A stretch of DNA of 64,000 bases from Halopseudomonas sp002296055 (GTDB lineage Bacteria; Pseudomonadota; Gammaproteobacteria; Pseudomonadales; Pseudomonadaceae): NCBI RefSeq assembly GCF_050876985.1, contig NZ_JBPAPP010000005.1. One strand, written 5' to 3'. Both the position numbers and the translations under genes were made by a program. The notes under the pieces were generated by a model, which ran no database searches, was not told the DNA's origin, and saw nothing but the letters and a program-made list of their open reading frames with translations. Shown in pieces: positions 42,873-52,418 of this stretch (position 1 is its first letter; each line of letters opens with the position of its first letter).

Positions 42873-43858
42873 TAGCGGGCTCCAAAGGGCTGGGTGATGC
42901 GCGCCATGCGCTCCTGCGCTTCATGGTATTCGCGCTCCAGCTGGGCCACGGCCTCGGCGGCGGAGGTCACCTTGCCAATGCTGCCGACACCTTGGCCAGC
43001 GCCCCAAATGTCGCGCCAGGCCTTGCTCTTGCTGCTGCCGCCAGAGCCAAACTTCATGCTGCTCTTGTCACCCTCGGGCAGGTCGTTCGGGTCCATGCCG
43101 GCATTAACGATACTGGGCTTGAGGTAGTTGCCGTGCACCCCGGTAAACAGGTTGCTGTAAACAATGTCATCGGCACTGGTATCCACCAGCATCTGTTTGT
43201 AGGCCGGATCAGCGTTGGCTTCATGGGTGGCGATAAAGCGCGTGCCCATGTAGGCCAAGTCGGCGCCCATGGCCTGCGCGGCGAGGATTTGCTCGCCCTT
43301 GGCAATGGAGCCAGACAGGATGATCGGGCCGTCATAGAAGGCGCGAATTTCCGATACCAGCGCGAAGGGGCTGAGCTGACCGGCGTGGCCGCCAGCGCCA
43401 GCACAGACCAGAATCAGGCCATCAACACCGGCCTCGATGGCCTTCTTGGCGTGCTTGACGTTGATGACGTCGTGGAACACCAAGCCGCCGTAGCTGTGGA
43501 TGGGGCCGACCACCTCGTTAGGCGCGCGCAGGCTGGTGATGATGATCGGCACTTTATATTTCACGCAGAGCTCGACGTCATGCTGCAGGCGATCGTTACT
43601 GCTGTGCACGATCTGGTTGACCGCAAAGGGTGCCACCTTGGCCTCGGGGTTGGCGGCCTGATAGTCGGCCAGCTCGCTGGTGATGCGCTGCAGCCACTCG
43701 TCCAGCACCTCGGCCGGGCGCGCGTTAAGCGCCGGGAAGGAGCCGACGACCCCGGCCTTGCACTGGGCAATGACCAGATCCGGGTTGGAGATGATAAACA
43801 GCGGTGAACAGATGACCGGCAAGCTCAGATTGCCTTGCAGAACGGCGGGCAGACTCAT
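42872..43858 (-). CDS. Nitronate monooxygenase family flavoprotein
   Basis: 328-residue FMN TIM-barrel enzyme of the NMO/2-nitropropane dioxygenase family. CSPLFIISNPDLV and the GAGGHAG loop with the likely catalytic His are present, along with a phosphate-binding LSGSIAKGEQ segment. It may detoxify nitronates or act as an enoyl-reductase-like protein; coupling to an acyl-CoA ligase suggests a small-acid pathway. It is divergent from a LysR gene that probably regulates the pair. Confidence 0.88.
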   Translation of the reverse strand: MSLPAVLQGNLSLPVICSPLFIISNPDLVIAQCKAGVVGSFPALNARPAEVLDEWLQRITSELADYQAANPEAKVAPFAVNQIVHSSNDRLQHDVELCVKYKVPIIITSLRAPNEVVGPIHSYGGLVFHDVINVKHAKKAIEAGVDGLILVCAGAGGHAGQLSPFALVSEIRAFYDGPIILSGSIAKGEQILAAQAMGADLAYMGTRFIATHEANADPAYKQMLVDTSADDIVYSNLFTGVHGNYLKPSIVNAGMDPNDLPEGDKSSMKFGSGGSSKSKAWRDIWGAGQGVGSIGKVTSAAEAVAQLEREYHEAQERMARITQPFGAR

Positions 43859-43962
43859 GCGTGCGCTCCTGGGTGTTGTGATTGTTCAGGGACTATAAAA
43901 GCCTGCCATCTGCTCTACAATGTCCGCACTCAAGCCCAAACTGTTTACTGATAGGCAACAAT

Positions 43963-44898
43963 GTGGACATCAAGACCCTGCAGTATTTCAGCGCCATCGT
44001 TGAAGCCGGCAGCATGAGTGGCGCAGCCCGCCGGCTTGGCACCTCTCGCTCGCATATCAGCCGACGGCTGAAGGCGCTGGAGCAGGATCTGGAAGTGCAG
44101 CTGCTGCGACGCACTACCCGGCGCATCGAGCCGACTCAAATCGGTTGGGCGCTGTACGAACACGCCGCGCGCATCAGCCAGGAGTTGAGCGCACTGCAGT
44201 CCACCGTCGATAACCTTGGCCGCAACCTGCGCGGCCACCTGCGCCTGAGCGTGCCCTCGGCCCTCGGGCAACAGGTGCTTGGCCCACTGCTGCTGGAGTT
44301 TGCCGAGGCCTATCCGGATGTCAGCCTGCAGTTGACCTTCAGCAACCGCATCTTTGATCTGGTGGCCGAAGAGATCGACCTGGCTATCCGCGTCACCAAC
44401 ACCCCGCCCGACACCCTGGTCGCCAGAGATCTGGGCCCCATCGACTGGGTGCTGTGCGCTAGCCCCGCCTACCTGCAACGCGTTGGCGCGCCACAGCAGC
44501 CGGAAGACCTGCTGCGCTGTGACATGGTCAGCGTCAAGGTGCCGGACCTGCGCCTGCCATTGGAACTGTCTGACGGCAGGCACAGGCAAGTGCTGACCTT
44601 GCGCCCGCGCCTGCAGACCGAAGACATGCTGTTTCTGCGCCGCGCGGCAGAACAGGGGCTGGGCTGCGCCCTGCTACCCTACTACGCCGTGCGAGAGGAA
44701 CTGGAAAACGGCAAACTGCAGGCGGTGCTCCCCACCTACCGAGCCCGGGTCGACGCCTGGGGCGATCACCTGTACCTGCTGACTGCGCCCAACCTCTACC
44801 CCACGCTGGCCACCCGCGCGCTAATCGAGTTTCTGCGCAGCCGGCTGGCGGACATTCCGCTGACACCCAAGCAGCCGCTTGGCAAAATGTCCGTCTGA
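43963..44898 (+). CDS. LysR-family transcriptional regulator
   Basis: 311 residues from a GTG at 43963 (VDIKTLQYF), where LysR proteins conventionally begin; the ATG 27 codons upstream gives an unconserved extension. The N-terminal winged helix (SGAARRLGTSRSHISRRLKALE) is followed by a type 2 periplasmic-binding effector domain (90-295). The divergent 104-bp spacer to the NMO gene is the expected site of action. The effector is unknown. Confidence 0.9.
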   Translation: MDIKTLQYFSAIVEAGSMSGAARRLGTSRSHISRRLKALEQDLEVQLLRRTTRRIEPTQIGWALYEHAARISQELSALQSTVDNLGRNLRGHLRLSVPSALGQQVLGPLLLEFAEAYPDVSLQLTFSNRIFDLVAEEIDLAIRVTNTPPDTLVARDLGPIDWVLCASPAYLQRVGAPQQPEDLLRCDMVSVKVPDLRLPLELSDGRHRQVLTLRPRLQTEDMLFLRRAAEQGLGCALLPYYAVREELENGKLQAVLPTYRARVDAWGDHLYLLTAPNLYPTLATRALIEFLRSRLADIPLTPKQPLGKMSV

Positions 44899-44912
44899 GC
44901 CAGGAGCCGACC

Positions 44913-45566
44913 ATGACACTGCAGACACTCACCGACGCCCTCCACCAAGTCCTGCCCGATGCCGAATTGACGCCCACCCGAGTGCCCGGCCTGCCCGAGC
45001 TGGAGCTCTGGCTGCTGGACCCGGCCAACCTCGACCGCGCCTTTGCCGCCGAGGAGACCCGGCGCCTGCTGGAGCATCCGCCCTACTGGGGCTTCTGCTG
45101 GGGCAGCGGGCTGGCCCTGGCCCGCTGGGTACTGGATAACCCTGCCGAGGTGCGCGGCAAGCGTGTGCTGGACTTTGGCGCAGGCTCTGGCGTGGTCGCC
45201 CTGGCCTGCCGCATGGCCGGCGCCAGCGAGGTCATCGCCTGCGATCTGGATGGCCCGGCCCTGGAGGCCTGCGCCCTTAACGCTCGGCTCAACGACATGC
45301 GCATCACCCTGTCGGACGACTACTTTGCCGTCAGCGGCGAAATTGACCTGCTGATCGCCGCCGACGTGCTCTACGATGTCGATAATCGCCCGCTGCTGGA
45401 TCATTTTGCCGGCCGCGCCAGGCAGGTGCTGATCGCCGATTCGCGAGTGCGTGATCTGGTGCACCCCCGTTACCAGCGCAGCGCCATCCTGCGAGGGCAG
45501 ACCTGGCCGGATCTGGGCGAGCCGCTGGAGTTTCGCGACGTCAGTCTGTATCAGCTCAACCCTTGA
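44913..45566 (+). CDS. Class I SAM-dependent methyltransferase, ETFB-lysine/L11 type
   Basis: 217 residues. The SAM motif VLDFGAGSGVVAL (about 85-97) and ACDLDGPAL are followed by IAADVLYD. The N-terminal WGFCWGSGLALARW matches proteins annotated as ETF-beta lysine or PrmA-like methyltransferases. A protein substrate is likely but not certain. It follows the LysR gene by 14 bp and precedes cnoX by 58 bp. Confidence 0.8.
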   Translation: MTLQTLTDALHQVLPDAELTPTRVPGLPELELWLLDPANLDRAFAAEETRRLLEHPPYWGFCWGSGLALARWVLDNPAEVRGKRVLDFGAGSGVVALACRMAGASEVIACDLDGPALEACALNARLNDMRITLSDDYFAVSGEIDLLIAADVLYDVDNRPLLDHFAGRARQVLIADSRVRDLVHPRYQRSAILRGQTWPDLGEPLEFRDVSLYQLNP

Positions 45567-45624
45567 CCCCGGCGCCAGCGCCCCCATATAAAACAGTCCC
45601 CCACACTCGCTGCGGAATCGCCTT

Positions 45625-46506
45625 ATGTCCTCGCCTTACCTGTTTGACGCCACCACCGACACCTTCGACCGCTATGTGCTCGAGAACTCCTTCCACAAGC
45701 CGGTACTGGTGGATTTCTGGGCTGACTGGTGCGCGCCCTGCAAGGCGCTGTTCCCGGTGCTGGAGAAGATTGTCGACAGCTATCAGGGCGAACTGCTGCT
45801 GGCCAAGGTCAACTGCGATGTCGAGGTTGGCCTGACCGAACGCTTTGGCATCCGCAGCCTGCCCACCGTGGTGCTGTTCAAGGACGGGCAACCGGTCGAG
45901 GGCTTTGCCGGCATCCAGACCGAAAGCGCCATCCGCGAGCTGCTGGCCCCGCACGTTGCCGAACCGCAGCCTGAGGAAGAAGCCGAGCCGGAAGCCGACC
46001 TGGCGAGCCAGGCCCAGGCCCTGATCGACGCCGGTCAGCCGCAGGAGGCGATCGCCCTGTTGCAGCCAGCGCTGCAGGCAGAGACCGAGGACGCCCTGCT
46101 CCTGCTGCTGGCCCGCGCCCTGCTGGCCGACGGCCAACTGGATGACGCCGACAAGGTCATCAATGCCGTACAACAGAAAGACAGCCACAAGCAGACGCTG
46201 AGCGCACTGAAGGCGCAGCTCAGCTTTGCCCGTCAGACCACCGGCTTTGCGCCGCGTGACACCCTGCAGGCACGCCTGGACGCCGATGCAAACGACAGCG
46301 AAGCCCGCTATCAGCTGGCCCTGCTGGACCTGACCGCTGGCGCCAGCGAGCCGGCACTGGCCGCTCTGCTTGACCTGCTGCAACGCGACCGCAGTTGGGG
46401 CGACGGCGCCGCGCAGAAAACCCTGCTGCAGGTTTTCGACGTATTGGGCGGGGACCACCCCCTCACCGTGCAATATCGCCGCAAGCTGTACCAGGCGCTG
46501 TATTAA
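45625..46506 (+). CDS. cnoX: Thioredoxin-TPR co-chaperone CnoX (YbbN)
   Basis: 293 residues: an N-terminal thioredoxin domain (1-110) with a WCAPC active site (C36, C39), then an acidic linker and TPR-like helices (130-290). It is a redox chaperone that hands clients to GroEL or DnaK. E. coli CnoX lacks one of the two active-site cysteines, whereas this one keeps both. The TAA stop (46504-46506) lies inside an 18-bp sequence nearly identical to the end of the MITE at 12059-12076. Confidence 0.9.
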   Translation: MSSPYLFDATTDTFDRYVLENSFHKPVLVDFWADWCAPCKALFPVLEKIVDSYQGELLLAKVNCDVEVGLTERFGIRSLPTVVLFKDGQPVEGFAGIQTESAIRELLAPHVAEPQPEEEAEPEADLASQAQALIDAGQPQEAIALLQPALQAETEDALLLLLARALLADGQLDDADKVINAVQQKDSHKQTLSALKAQLSFARQTTGFAPRDTLQARLDADANDSEARYQLALLDLTAGASEPALAALLDLLQRDRSWGDGAAQKTLLQVFDVLGGDHPLTVQYRRKLYQALY

Positions 46507-46517
46507 TTAGCGCTTCC
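46500..46517. mobile_element. Possible relic of a MITE terminal repeat at the cnoX stop
   Basis: Eighteen bases match 12059-12076, the right end of the MITE, at 16 positions (last 15 bases: 14 of 15). The match ends exactly at the element's predicted terminus. No second end is seen nearby; a GC-rich stem follows at 46521-46547. Confidence 0.4.
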
Positions 46518-46576
46518 TTGCTGCAGGGCCCCGCAAGGGGTCTGCAGTGAATACAGGGTTGCCACAGCACACAAAT

Positions 46577-46602
46577 GAAATAAGATAACATCTTCTTATT
46601 TC
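46577..46602 (+). promoter_or_regulatory. Candidate Zur/Fur-type operator upstream of zrgA
   Basis: A 26-bp palindrome with perfect 9-bp arms GAAATAAGA (46577-46585) and TCTTATTTC (46594-46602) and an AT-rich centre. It sits immediately before the zrgA SD. AT-rich palindromes beginning GAAAT resemble gammaproteobacterial Zur boxes. The Zur assignment is inference from the zinc-related gene downstream. Confidence 0.5.
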
Positions 46603-46617
46603 AGCCGGAGTCTTGCC

Positions 46618-47235
<618 letters not shown>

Positions 47236-47242
47236 ATCAAGC

Positions 47243-47953
47243 ATGACCACACCACTGCTGCAGGTCAGCGACCTGCAGTTTGCCTGGCCGAGCCAGCCCC
47301 TACTGCTGGATATCCCGGCCTTCAGCCTGGAAACCGGCGAGCGCCTGTTTCTCAAGGGACCATCCGGCAGCGGCAAGACCACCCTGCTGGGCCTGCTCGG
47401 CGGCGTGCACCAACCGCAACAGGGCGCCATCAGCCTGTTGGGTCAGTCATTGCGACAGCTGTCTTCGCTGCGCCGAGACCGCTTCCGCGCCGACCACACC
47501 GGCTACCTGTTCCAGCAATTCAACCTGCTGCCCTACCTCTCGGTGCTGGACAACGTCACCCTGCCCTGTCGCTTCTCCGCCCTGCGGCGTGAACGCGCCC
47601 TGCGCCAGCAACCGGACCTGAATAGCGCCGCCGAACACCTGCTGCGTGAGCTGGGCCTGAGCGACGCCACCCTGCACCAGCGCAGCGCCGGCGCCCTGTC
47701 GATCGGCCAGCAGCAACGAGTGGCAGCCGCCCGTGCGTTGATCGGCAGCCCCGAGCTGGTGATTGCCGACGAGCCCACCTCGGCGCTGGATGCCGACAGC
47801 CGCGACGCCTTCCTCAAGCTGCTGTTCGATGAATGCGAGCAGATGGGCAGCAGCCTGCTGTTTGTCAGTCACGACACCAGCCTGGCAACCCGCTTTGATC
47901 GCGCCCTGTCACTGGCCGAACTCAACCGCGCCAGCAAGCCGGAGACTCTCTGA
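47243..47953 (+). CDS. ABC transporter ATPase, MacB/LolD type
   Basis: 236 residues. Walker A GPSGSGKTT (about 39-47), Q-loop FQQFNLLPY, signature LSIGQQQR, Walker B LVIADEPTSALD. It belongs to the LolD/FtsE/MacB class that works with FtsX-type permeases, which export or act mechanically rather than import. Starts 7 bp after zrgA and overlaps the permease start (TGATG). Confidence 0.92.
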   Translation: MTTPLLQVSDLQFAWPSQPLLLDIPAFSLETGERLFLKGPSGSGKTTLLGLLGGVHQPQQGAISLLGQSLRQLSSLRRDRFRADHTGYLFQQFNLLPYLSVLDNVTLPCRFSALRRERALRQQPDLNSAAEHLLRELGLSDATLHQRSAGALSIGQQQRVAAARALIGSPELVIADEPTSALDADSRDAFLKLLFDECEQMGSSLLFVSHDTSLATRFDRALSLAELNRASKPETL

Positions 47954-49215
47954 TGTACCTGTTGCGTCTCGCCCTGCAAAGTCTGGCCAACCGCCGCTTT
48001 TCTGCCCTGCTGACAGTGATCGCCATCGCCCTGAGCGTCACCCTGCTGCTGTCGGTCGAACGGGTGCGTACCGAAGCCCGCGCCAGCTTTGCCAGTACCG
48101 TCAGCGGCACCGACCTGATCGTCGGCGCCCGCTCCGGCTCGGTTCAGCTGCTGCTGTATTCGGTGTTCCGCATCGGCAATGCCACCAACAACATTCGCTG
48201 GGACAGCTTTGAGCAGATCAGCCATCAGCCAAAGGTCAAATGGGCCATCCCGCTGTCACTGGGCGACTCACACCGCGGCTTTCGGGTACTGGGGAGCAAC
48301 CAGGCCTATTTCGAGCACTACCGTTTTGGCCGCGACCAGGCGCTGCAACTCAGTGAAGGGCGGTCCTTCTCGGACCTGTACGATGCCGTACTGGGGGCCG
48401 ATATCGCCCGCGAGCTGGGTTACCAGCTGGGCACCGAGCTGGTGCTGGCCCATGGCGCCGGCGCAGTCAGCTTCGTCAAACACGCAGACAAACCCTTCCA
48501 CGTGGTTGGCATCCTCGCCAAAACCGGCACGCCGGTAGACCGCACCATCCATATCAGCCTGGAAGGCATGGAGGCGCTGCATGTCGACTGGCAGCAGGGC
48601 ATGCCGGCCCGGGGCGCGGGCAAGGTCAGCGCCGAGCAGGCGCGCCAGCTGGACCTGACGCCGACCGCCATCACCGCCTTCATGCTGGGGCTGGAACGGC
48701 GTATCGACACCTTTGCCCTGCAGCGCCAGATCAATGAGTTCAGCGGCGAGCCGCTGCTGGCTATCCTGCCCGGCGTCGCCCTGCAGGAGCTGTGGAGCCT
48801 GTTGAGCGTGGCGGAAAAGGCGCTACTGCTGGTCTCGGTCTTCGTGGTACTGACCGGACTGGTCGGCATGTTGACGGCGATTCTCAGCGGCCTGAACGAG
48901 CGCCGCCGGGAGATGGCCGTGCTGCGTTCGGTGGGCGCCCGTCCGCTGCACATATTCAGCCTGCTGGTGCTGGAGGCGGTCAGCCTGACGCTGGCCGGCA
49001 TCGCGTTGGGTCTGGCGCTGCTGTATGCTGGCATGGCCGCCGCCCGACCCTGGCTGGAGCAGCAGTATGGCCTGTTTCTGCCGCTCGCCTGGCCAACGCC
49101 GAGCGAGCTGAAGCTACTGGGCGGCATACTCGCAGCCAGCCTGCTGATGGGCTGCATCCCGGCCTGGCGTGCCTACCGACAGGCACTGCTGGATGGCCTG
49201 TCCATCCGCCTGTAA
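47953..49215 (+). CDS. FtsX/MacB-type ABC permease
   Basis: 420 residues. N-terminal membrane segment (about 14-36), a large periplasmic MacB-PCD-like domain (40-280) and three C-terminal segments (about 290-315, 340-370, 390-408), the classic four-helix layout. NERRREMAVLRSVGARP is the conserved cytoplasmic loop. It would pair with the ATPase before it and the periplasmic ZrgA protein. Confidence 0.92.
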   Translation: MYLLRLALQSLANRRFSALLTVIAIALSVTLLLSVERVRTEARASFASTVSGTDLIVGARSGSVQLLLYSVFRIGNATNNIRWDSFEQISHQPKVKWAIPLSLGDSHRGFRVLGSNQAYFEHYRFGRDQALQLSEGRSFSDLYDAVLGADIARELGYQLGTELVLAHGAGAVSFVKHADKPFHVVGILAKTGTPVDRTIHISLEGMEALHVDWQQGMPARGAGKVSAEQARQLDLTPTAITAFMLGLERRIDTFALQRQINEFSGEPLLAILPGVALQELWSLLSVAEKALLLVSVFVVLTGLVGMLTAILSGLNERRREMAVLRSVGARPLHIFSLLVLEAVSLTLAGIALGLALLYAGMAAARPWLEQQYGLFLPLAWPTPSELKLLGGILAASLLMGCIPAWRAYRQALLDGLSIRL

Positions 49216-49230
49216 TCACCGAGACGACCG

Positions 49231-49737
49231 ATGCATCTGATTCGCCTGTTTGCCCTTTGTCTGGGCCTGCTGCTTACCCTGCCGGCCTGGGCCGCCCGAG
49301 AACTCAGCTGGGATGACCTGGTACCCGCTGGCAGTGAGCATCTGTACGGCATGCCCCAGGCGCAGCACGATGGCCTGACCTCGGAAGACCAGGCGGCCAG
49401 CAATCCGATGACGCAAAGCATGACCAACGCGCCCACGGTCGCGGCACTGGATGGCCAGGAGGTCAAGTTGCCGGGCTATGTGGTGCCGCTGAGCGTCGAT
49501 CCCAACCAGCGCGTCACCGAGTTCCTGCTGGTGCCCTACTTCGGCGCCTGCATCCACGTGCCGCCGCCGCCGTCCAACCAGATCGTGCTGGTGCAAAGTG
49601 AAATTGGTATCGCGCTGGAAGAGACCTACGTGCCTTATTGGATCAGCGGCATCATGCACGTTGAGCAAAGCAGCAGTGAGCTGGCCAGCGCCGGTTACCG
49701 GCTGGAAGCGCAGGAAATCGAGATCTTCAGCTACTAG
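49231..49737 (+). CDS. DUF3299 periplasmic protein
   Basis: 168 residues with a signal peptide (LLLTLPAWAA, cleavage about 22). The conserved DUF3299 core reads VKLPGYVVPLS and VPYFGACIHVPPPPSNQIV. The cysteine in ACIHVPPP may bind metal. The family often sits beside ABC/MacB-like genes, but its function is unknown. The TAG stop overlaps the TPR gene's stop on the other strand within CTAG (49734-49737). Confidence 0.82.
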   Translation: MHLIRLFALCLGLLLTLPAWAARELSWDDLVPAGSEHLYGMPQAQHDGLTSEDQAASNPMTQSMTNAPTVAALDGQEVKLPGYVVPLSVDPNQRVTEFLLVPYFGACIHVPPPPSNQIVLVQSEIGIALEETYVPYWISGIMHVEQSSSELASAGYRLEAQEIEIFSY

Positions 49738-50810
49738 GGCAGCGCCTCTTCCGGCTTGGGCAGGGCCGCCTCGGCAGCAAGTCTGAGGCTTTGTAGCTGA
49801 CGACGCTGCTGGGCGTTGGCCGGTTGCACGGTTTGCAGGGTGTCCAGAGCAGCCTGCCACTGGCGCTGGTGATACTGCAGCCAGGCCAGCTGCAGACGGT
49901 CAGCGCTGCTGCCGTTGCGCGCCACCTGGCCCCAGGCCGTCAGTGCACGCTCGTGATCACGCGCGGTTTGCCACAGGTAGGCCAGACGGCGCAGACGATC
50001 AGCACTCCTACTCAGCAGCCCCTCATCCAGCAGCGCCTGCATCAGGCGCGCCGCCTGCCAGGGCGCACCGCTCTGTGCGTGCAGAGCGATCAGGTTTTCC
50101 ATATCGGTAGTATCCAGTTTAACGCCGGCCTCGCGGGCCAAACGCAGGGTCGCGGCCGCCGCCAGTTGTTCACCGGCCAGGCTTTGCATACTGGCCAGCT
50201 GACGCCAGTTGTCAGCCTGCTCTGGCGCCCGCTGCAACAGCGCCTGCTGCCAGCGCACCGCTTGATCAAAGCGCTCCAACTCGTAGTTCATGCCCACCAG
50301 CAGGCGGTACCAGATGTCACCCGCGCCCGGGTTCTCGCGCACCACCTGTTCGGCCAGCGGGATAGCCTTGCGGAATTGCCCCAGCTGGCGGTATGCCTGC
50401 ACCAACAGCTGCCGATTGTTATCGGAACGCGGCAAGGCTTCCAGCTCCTTGACCGCCTCGGGGTAGCGCTGCTCCTGCATCAGCAGACGAGCCAGATTTT
50501 GTCGGTCCTGCAGGGCGGCGGCGTCTTCCAATTTTTGCTGAGCCAGCGCCTCACGCAGCCAGTCGATGGCTTGGGTGTTGCGCTGACCGGCAATGGCGAG
50601 ATACGCCAGCCGCTGGGTTACCAGCGCGCGCTCCAGGGTCCCGTTGCTCGCCTGCGGCAGGGCCGCCTCCAGCAGTTGTCGCGCCTTGCCCAGATCGCCT
50701 GCGGCTTCTGCCTCGGTGGCGCCCTGAATAGCCAGATACACCTCGGCGTCGATCTGTTCCGCCATGGCCGGGGCGCTCAGCAGGCACAACAGCAGTAACC
50801 AGCGCAGCAT
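49734..50810 (-). CDS. Periplasmic TPR protein of the TonB operon
   Basis: 358 residues with a signal peptide (LLLLCLLSAPAMA) and about eight to nine TPR-like helical pairs. It is the last gene of a DUF3450-TtpC-ExbB-ExbD-TonB-TPR operon; the same set forms the extended TonB systems of Vibrio, where a TPR protein accompanies TonB3. It may couple TonB to specific receptors (inference). Confidence 0.8.
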   Translation of the reverse strand: MLRWLLLLCLLSAPAMAEQIDAEVYLAIQGATEAEAAGDLGKARQLLEAALPQASNGTLERALVTQRLAYLAIAGQRNTQAIDWLREALAQQKLEDAAALQDRQNLARLLMQEQRYPEAVKELEALPRSDNNRQLLVQAYRQLGQFRKAIPLAEQVVRENPGAGDIWYRLLVGMNYELERFDQAVRWQQALLQRAPEQADNWRQLASMQSLAGEQLAAAATLRLAREAGVKLDTTDMENLIALHAQSGAPWQAARLMQALLDEGLLSRSADRLRRLAYLWQTARDHERALTAWGQVARNGSSADRLQLAWLQYHQRQWQAALDTLQTVQPANAQQRRQLQSLRLAAEAALPKPEEALP

Positions 50811-51481
50811 CAGCGACGACCCTCCAGGCGGAAGTTCATGGTCTTGCTCACCTCACGTGAGACAGCCACGCCGTTTTCCCGGCGCGGCGCAAAGCGCCAG
50901 CGACTGACCGCACGGCGCGCCGCTCGCTCGAATACGCCGGGCGGCTCGGCACTGAGCACGCGGATGTTCTCGACCCGCCCGTCGGCGTTAACCGTGAACT
51001 GCAGGGTTACCTGTCCCTCTATGCCTGCTGCCAGCGCGCGGCGTGGGTATTCCGGCGGGATATCCACCAGCGGGCTAACCTCCTCGGCACTACCAGGCGG
51101 CGGTGCGCTGACCGGGGCCGGCGGGCTGGGCGCGGGCGGTGCAGCTGCCTGCAGCGGGGGCAACGCCGGGGCCGCGCCCATGTCGATACGGGTATTAAGC
51201 TGAGGTACCTGAATATTCAGGTCCAGCGCCGGCACCTGCGGGCTCACCTGCGGCTCCGGGGTAACTTCCGGCGGCTGCTCGGGGGGCGTCGGCCGCTCCG
51301 GCGGCTGCAGTGGGTCAGCGGGCTCGGTGCTGCTCTCCTGCACGCTGCGCGCAACGCCCACGCGCAGCAGCTCCGAGGGCTGATCCGGCGGATGGCTGGG
51401 CGGCATGATCAGCGCCAGCATCAGCCCAAACAGCAGCAGCGCTACCAGCAGCGCGCCAACAAAGCTCCCCAGCAGCCGCAT
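50810..51481 (-). CDS. tonB: TonB family energy-transducing protein
   Basis: 223 residues: an N-terminal membrane anchor (about 5-28), a Pro/Glu-rich periplasmic stretch (about 50-110) and a C-terminal TonB domain (YPRRALAAGIEGQVTLQFTV, SRWRFAPRR). The proline-rich spacer is short, like TonB2-type proteins. Its start overlaps the exbD stop and its stop the TPR start. Confidence 0.92.
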   Translation of the reverse strand: MRLLGSFVGALLVALLLFGLMLALIMPPSHPPDQPSELLRVGVARSVQESSTEPADPLQPPERPTPPEQPPEVTPEPQVSPQVPALDLNIQVPQLNTRIDMGAAPALPPLQAAAPPAPSPPAPVSAPPPGSAEEVSPLVDIPPEYPRRALAAGIEGQVTLQFTVNADGRVENIRVLSAEPPGVFERAARRAVSRWRFAPRRENGVAVSREVSKTMNFRLEGRR

Positions 51482-51891
51482 CAGGGCCCCGCCGTCGCAG
51501 CCAGAGCGACATTTTCGACGCCCGCCAGCCGCGCCTGGTCCATCACTCGGATCACCAGACCGGTACGTGCATCGGTATCAGCCTGTACCACTACCGTGCT
51601 ATCGGGCTGATCAACACGCATGCGCTCGACCGCCGCGCGCACGGCGCGAATATCTACCGGCTTGTGGTCCATCCAGATCTCGCCGTCAGCACTGACCGCA
51701 ATCAGAATGGTGCCCTTGGGTTTGTCGACCGCACTGTCGGCCGACGGCCGCTCAATGTCGATGCCGGTTTCCTTGACGAAGGAGCTGGTCACAATAAAGA
51801 AGATCAGCATGATGAAGACGATATCCAGCATCGGCGTAAGGTCGATGCCAGCCTCCTCATCGGCGTTGGCGTGGTGTCTGCGCATGCGCAT
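51481..51891 (-). CDS. exbD: ExbD/TolR biopolymer transport protein
   Basis: 136 residues with the single membrane helix carrying the essential Asp (DLTPMLDIVFIMLIFFIVTS) and a periplasmic ExbD/TolR domain. It works with ExbB in the proton channel that energises TonB. Overlaps tonB by one base. Confidence 0.94.
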   Translation of the reverse strand: MRMRRHHANADEEAGIDLTPMLDIVFIMLIFFIVTSSFVKETGIDIERPSADSAVDKPKGTILIAVSADGEIWMDHKPVDIRAVRAAVERMRVDQPDSTVVVQADTDARTGLVIRVMDQARLAGVENVALAATAGP

Positions 51892-51902
51892 CGCGATTTC
51901 TC

Positions 51903-52418
51903 CTAGTCGTGCTGCAGGCGGTCAGATAGCCGCTGCAGCGCTCGCCGCGACTGCTGATCGAGTCGCGCCAGACAAAACAGTCCACTGATGGCAATCACCA
52001 TGCCGGCCATGGTCGGCACCGTGGCACGGGATACCCCCGCCGCCATCGCGCGCGGGTTGCCGTTGCCGCTGATGGCCATCACATCGAATACCTGAATCAT
52101 GCCGCTGACCGTGCCCAGCAGCCCCAGCAGCGGGCACAGCGCGATCAGTACCCGCACCATCGGCAGATAACGGTTGAGCTGCGCCTGCGCCTGCGCCAGC
52201 CACGCGGTGCGGATATGCCGCGCGGCAGCACTGCGCCGCTCACCGCGCGCCTGCCAGCCGTCGCAATAGCCTTCGGCGCGGCGCGGAAACACCAGCGACA
52301 GATACCACAGCCGCTCCAGCATCAGCGTCCACAGCAGCACCGTGGCGCCAAGAATGGTCCACAGCACCCAGCCGCCGCTGTCGAGAAAGTCCGGCAGGCG
52401 CCACAGGACCTCAGTCAC
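51903..52418 (-). CDS. exbB: ExbB/MotA/TolQ proton channel protein
   Basis: 171 residues from a GTG at 52418, preceded by GGAGAG; it overlaps the end of the TtpC-like gene by 8 bp. Another GTG at 52433 is possible. Three membrane segments (about 14-38, 88-115, 125-150) and the conserved CPLLGLLGTVSGMI loop mark the family. Confidence 0.92.
   Translation of the reverse strand: MTEVLWRLPDFLDSGGWVLWTILGATVLLWTLMLERLWYLSLVFPRRAEGYCDGWQARGERRSAAARHIRTAWLAQAQAQLNRYLPMVRVLIALCPLLGLLGTVSGMIQVFDVMAISGNGNPRAMAAGVSRATVPTMAGMVIAISGLFCLARLDQQSRRALQRLSDRLQHD

Noticed and set aside
43859..43962. A clear LysR operator in the NMO/LysR spacer
   Set aside because: No convincing T-N11-A inverted repeat stood out; only AT-rich stretches.
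46521..46547. Rho-independent terminator after cnoX
   Set aside because: A CTGCAG-based stem is present, but it is imperfect and lacks a U-tract, so it is only mentioned with the MITE relic.
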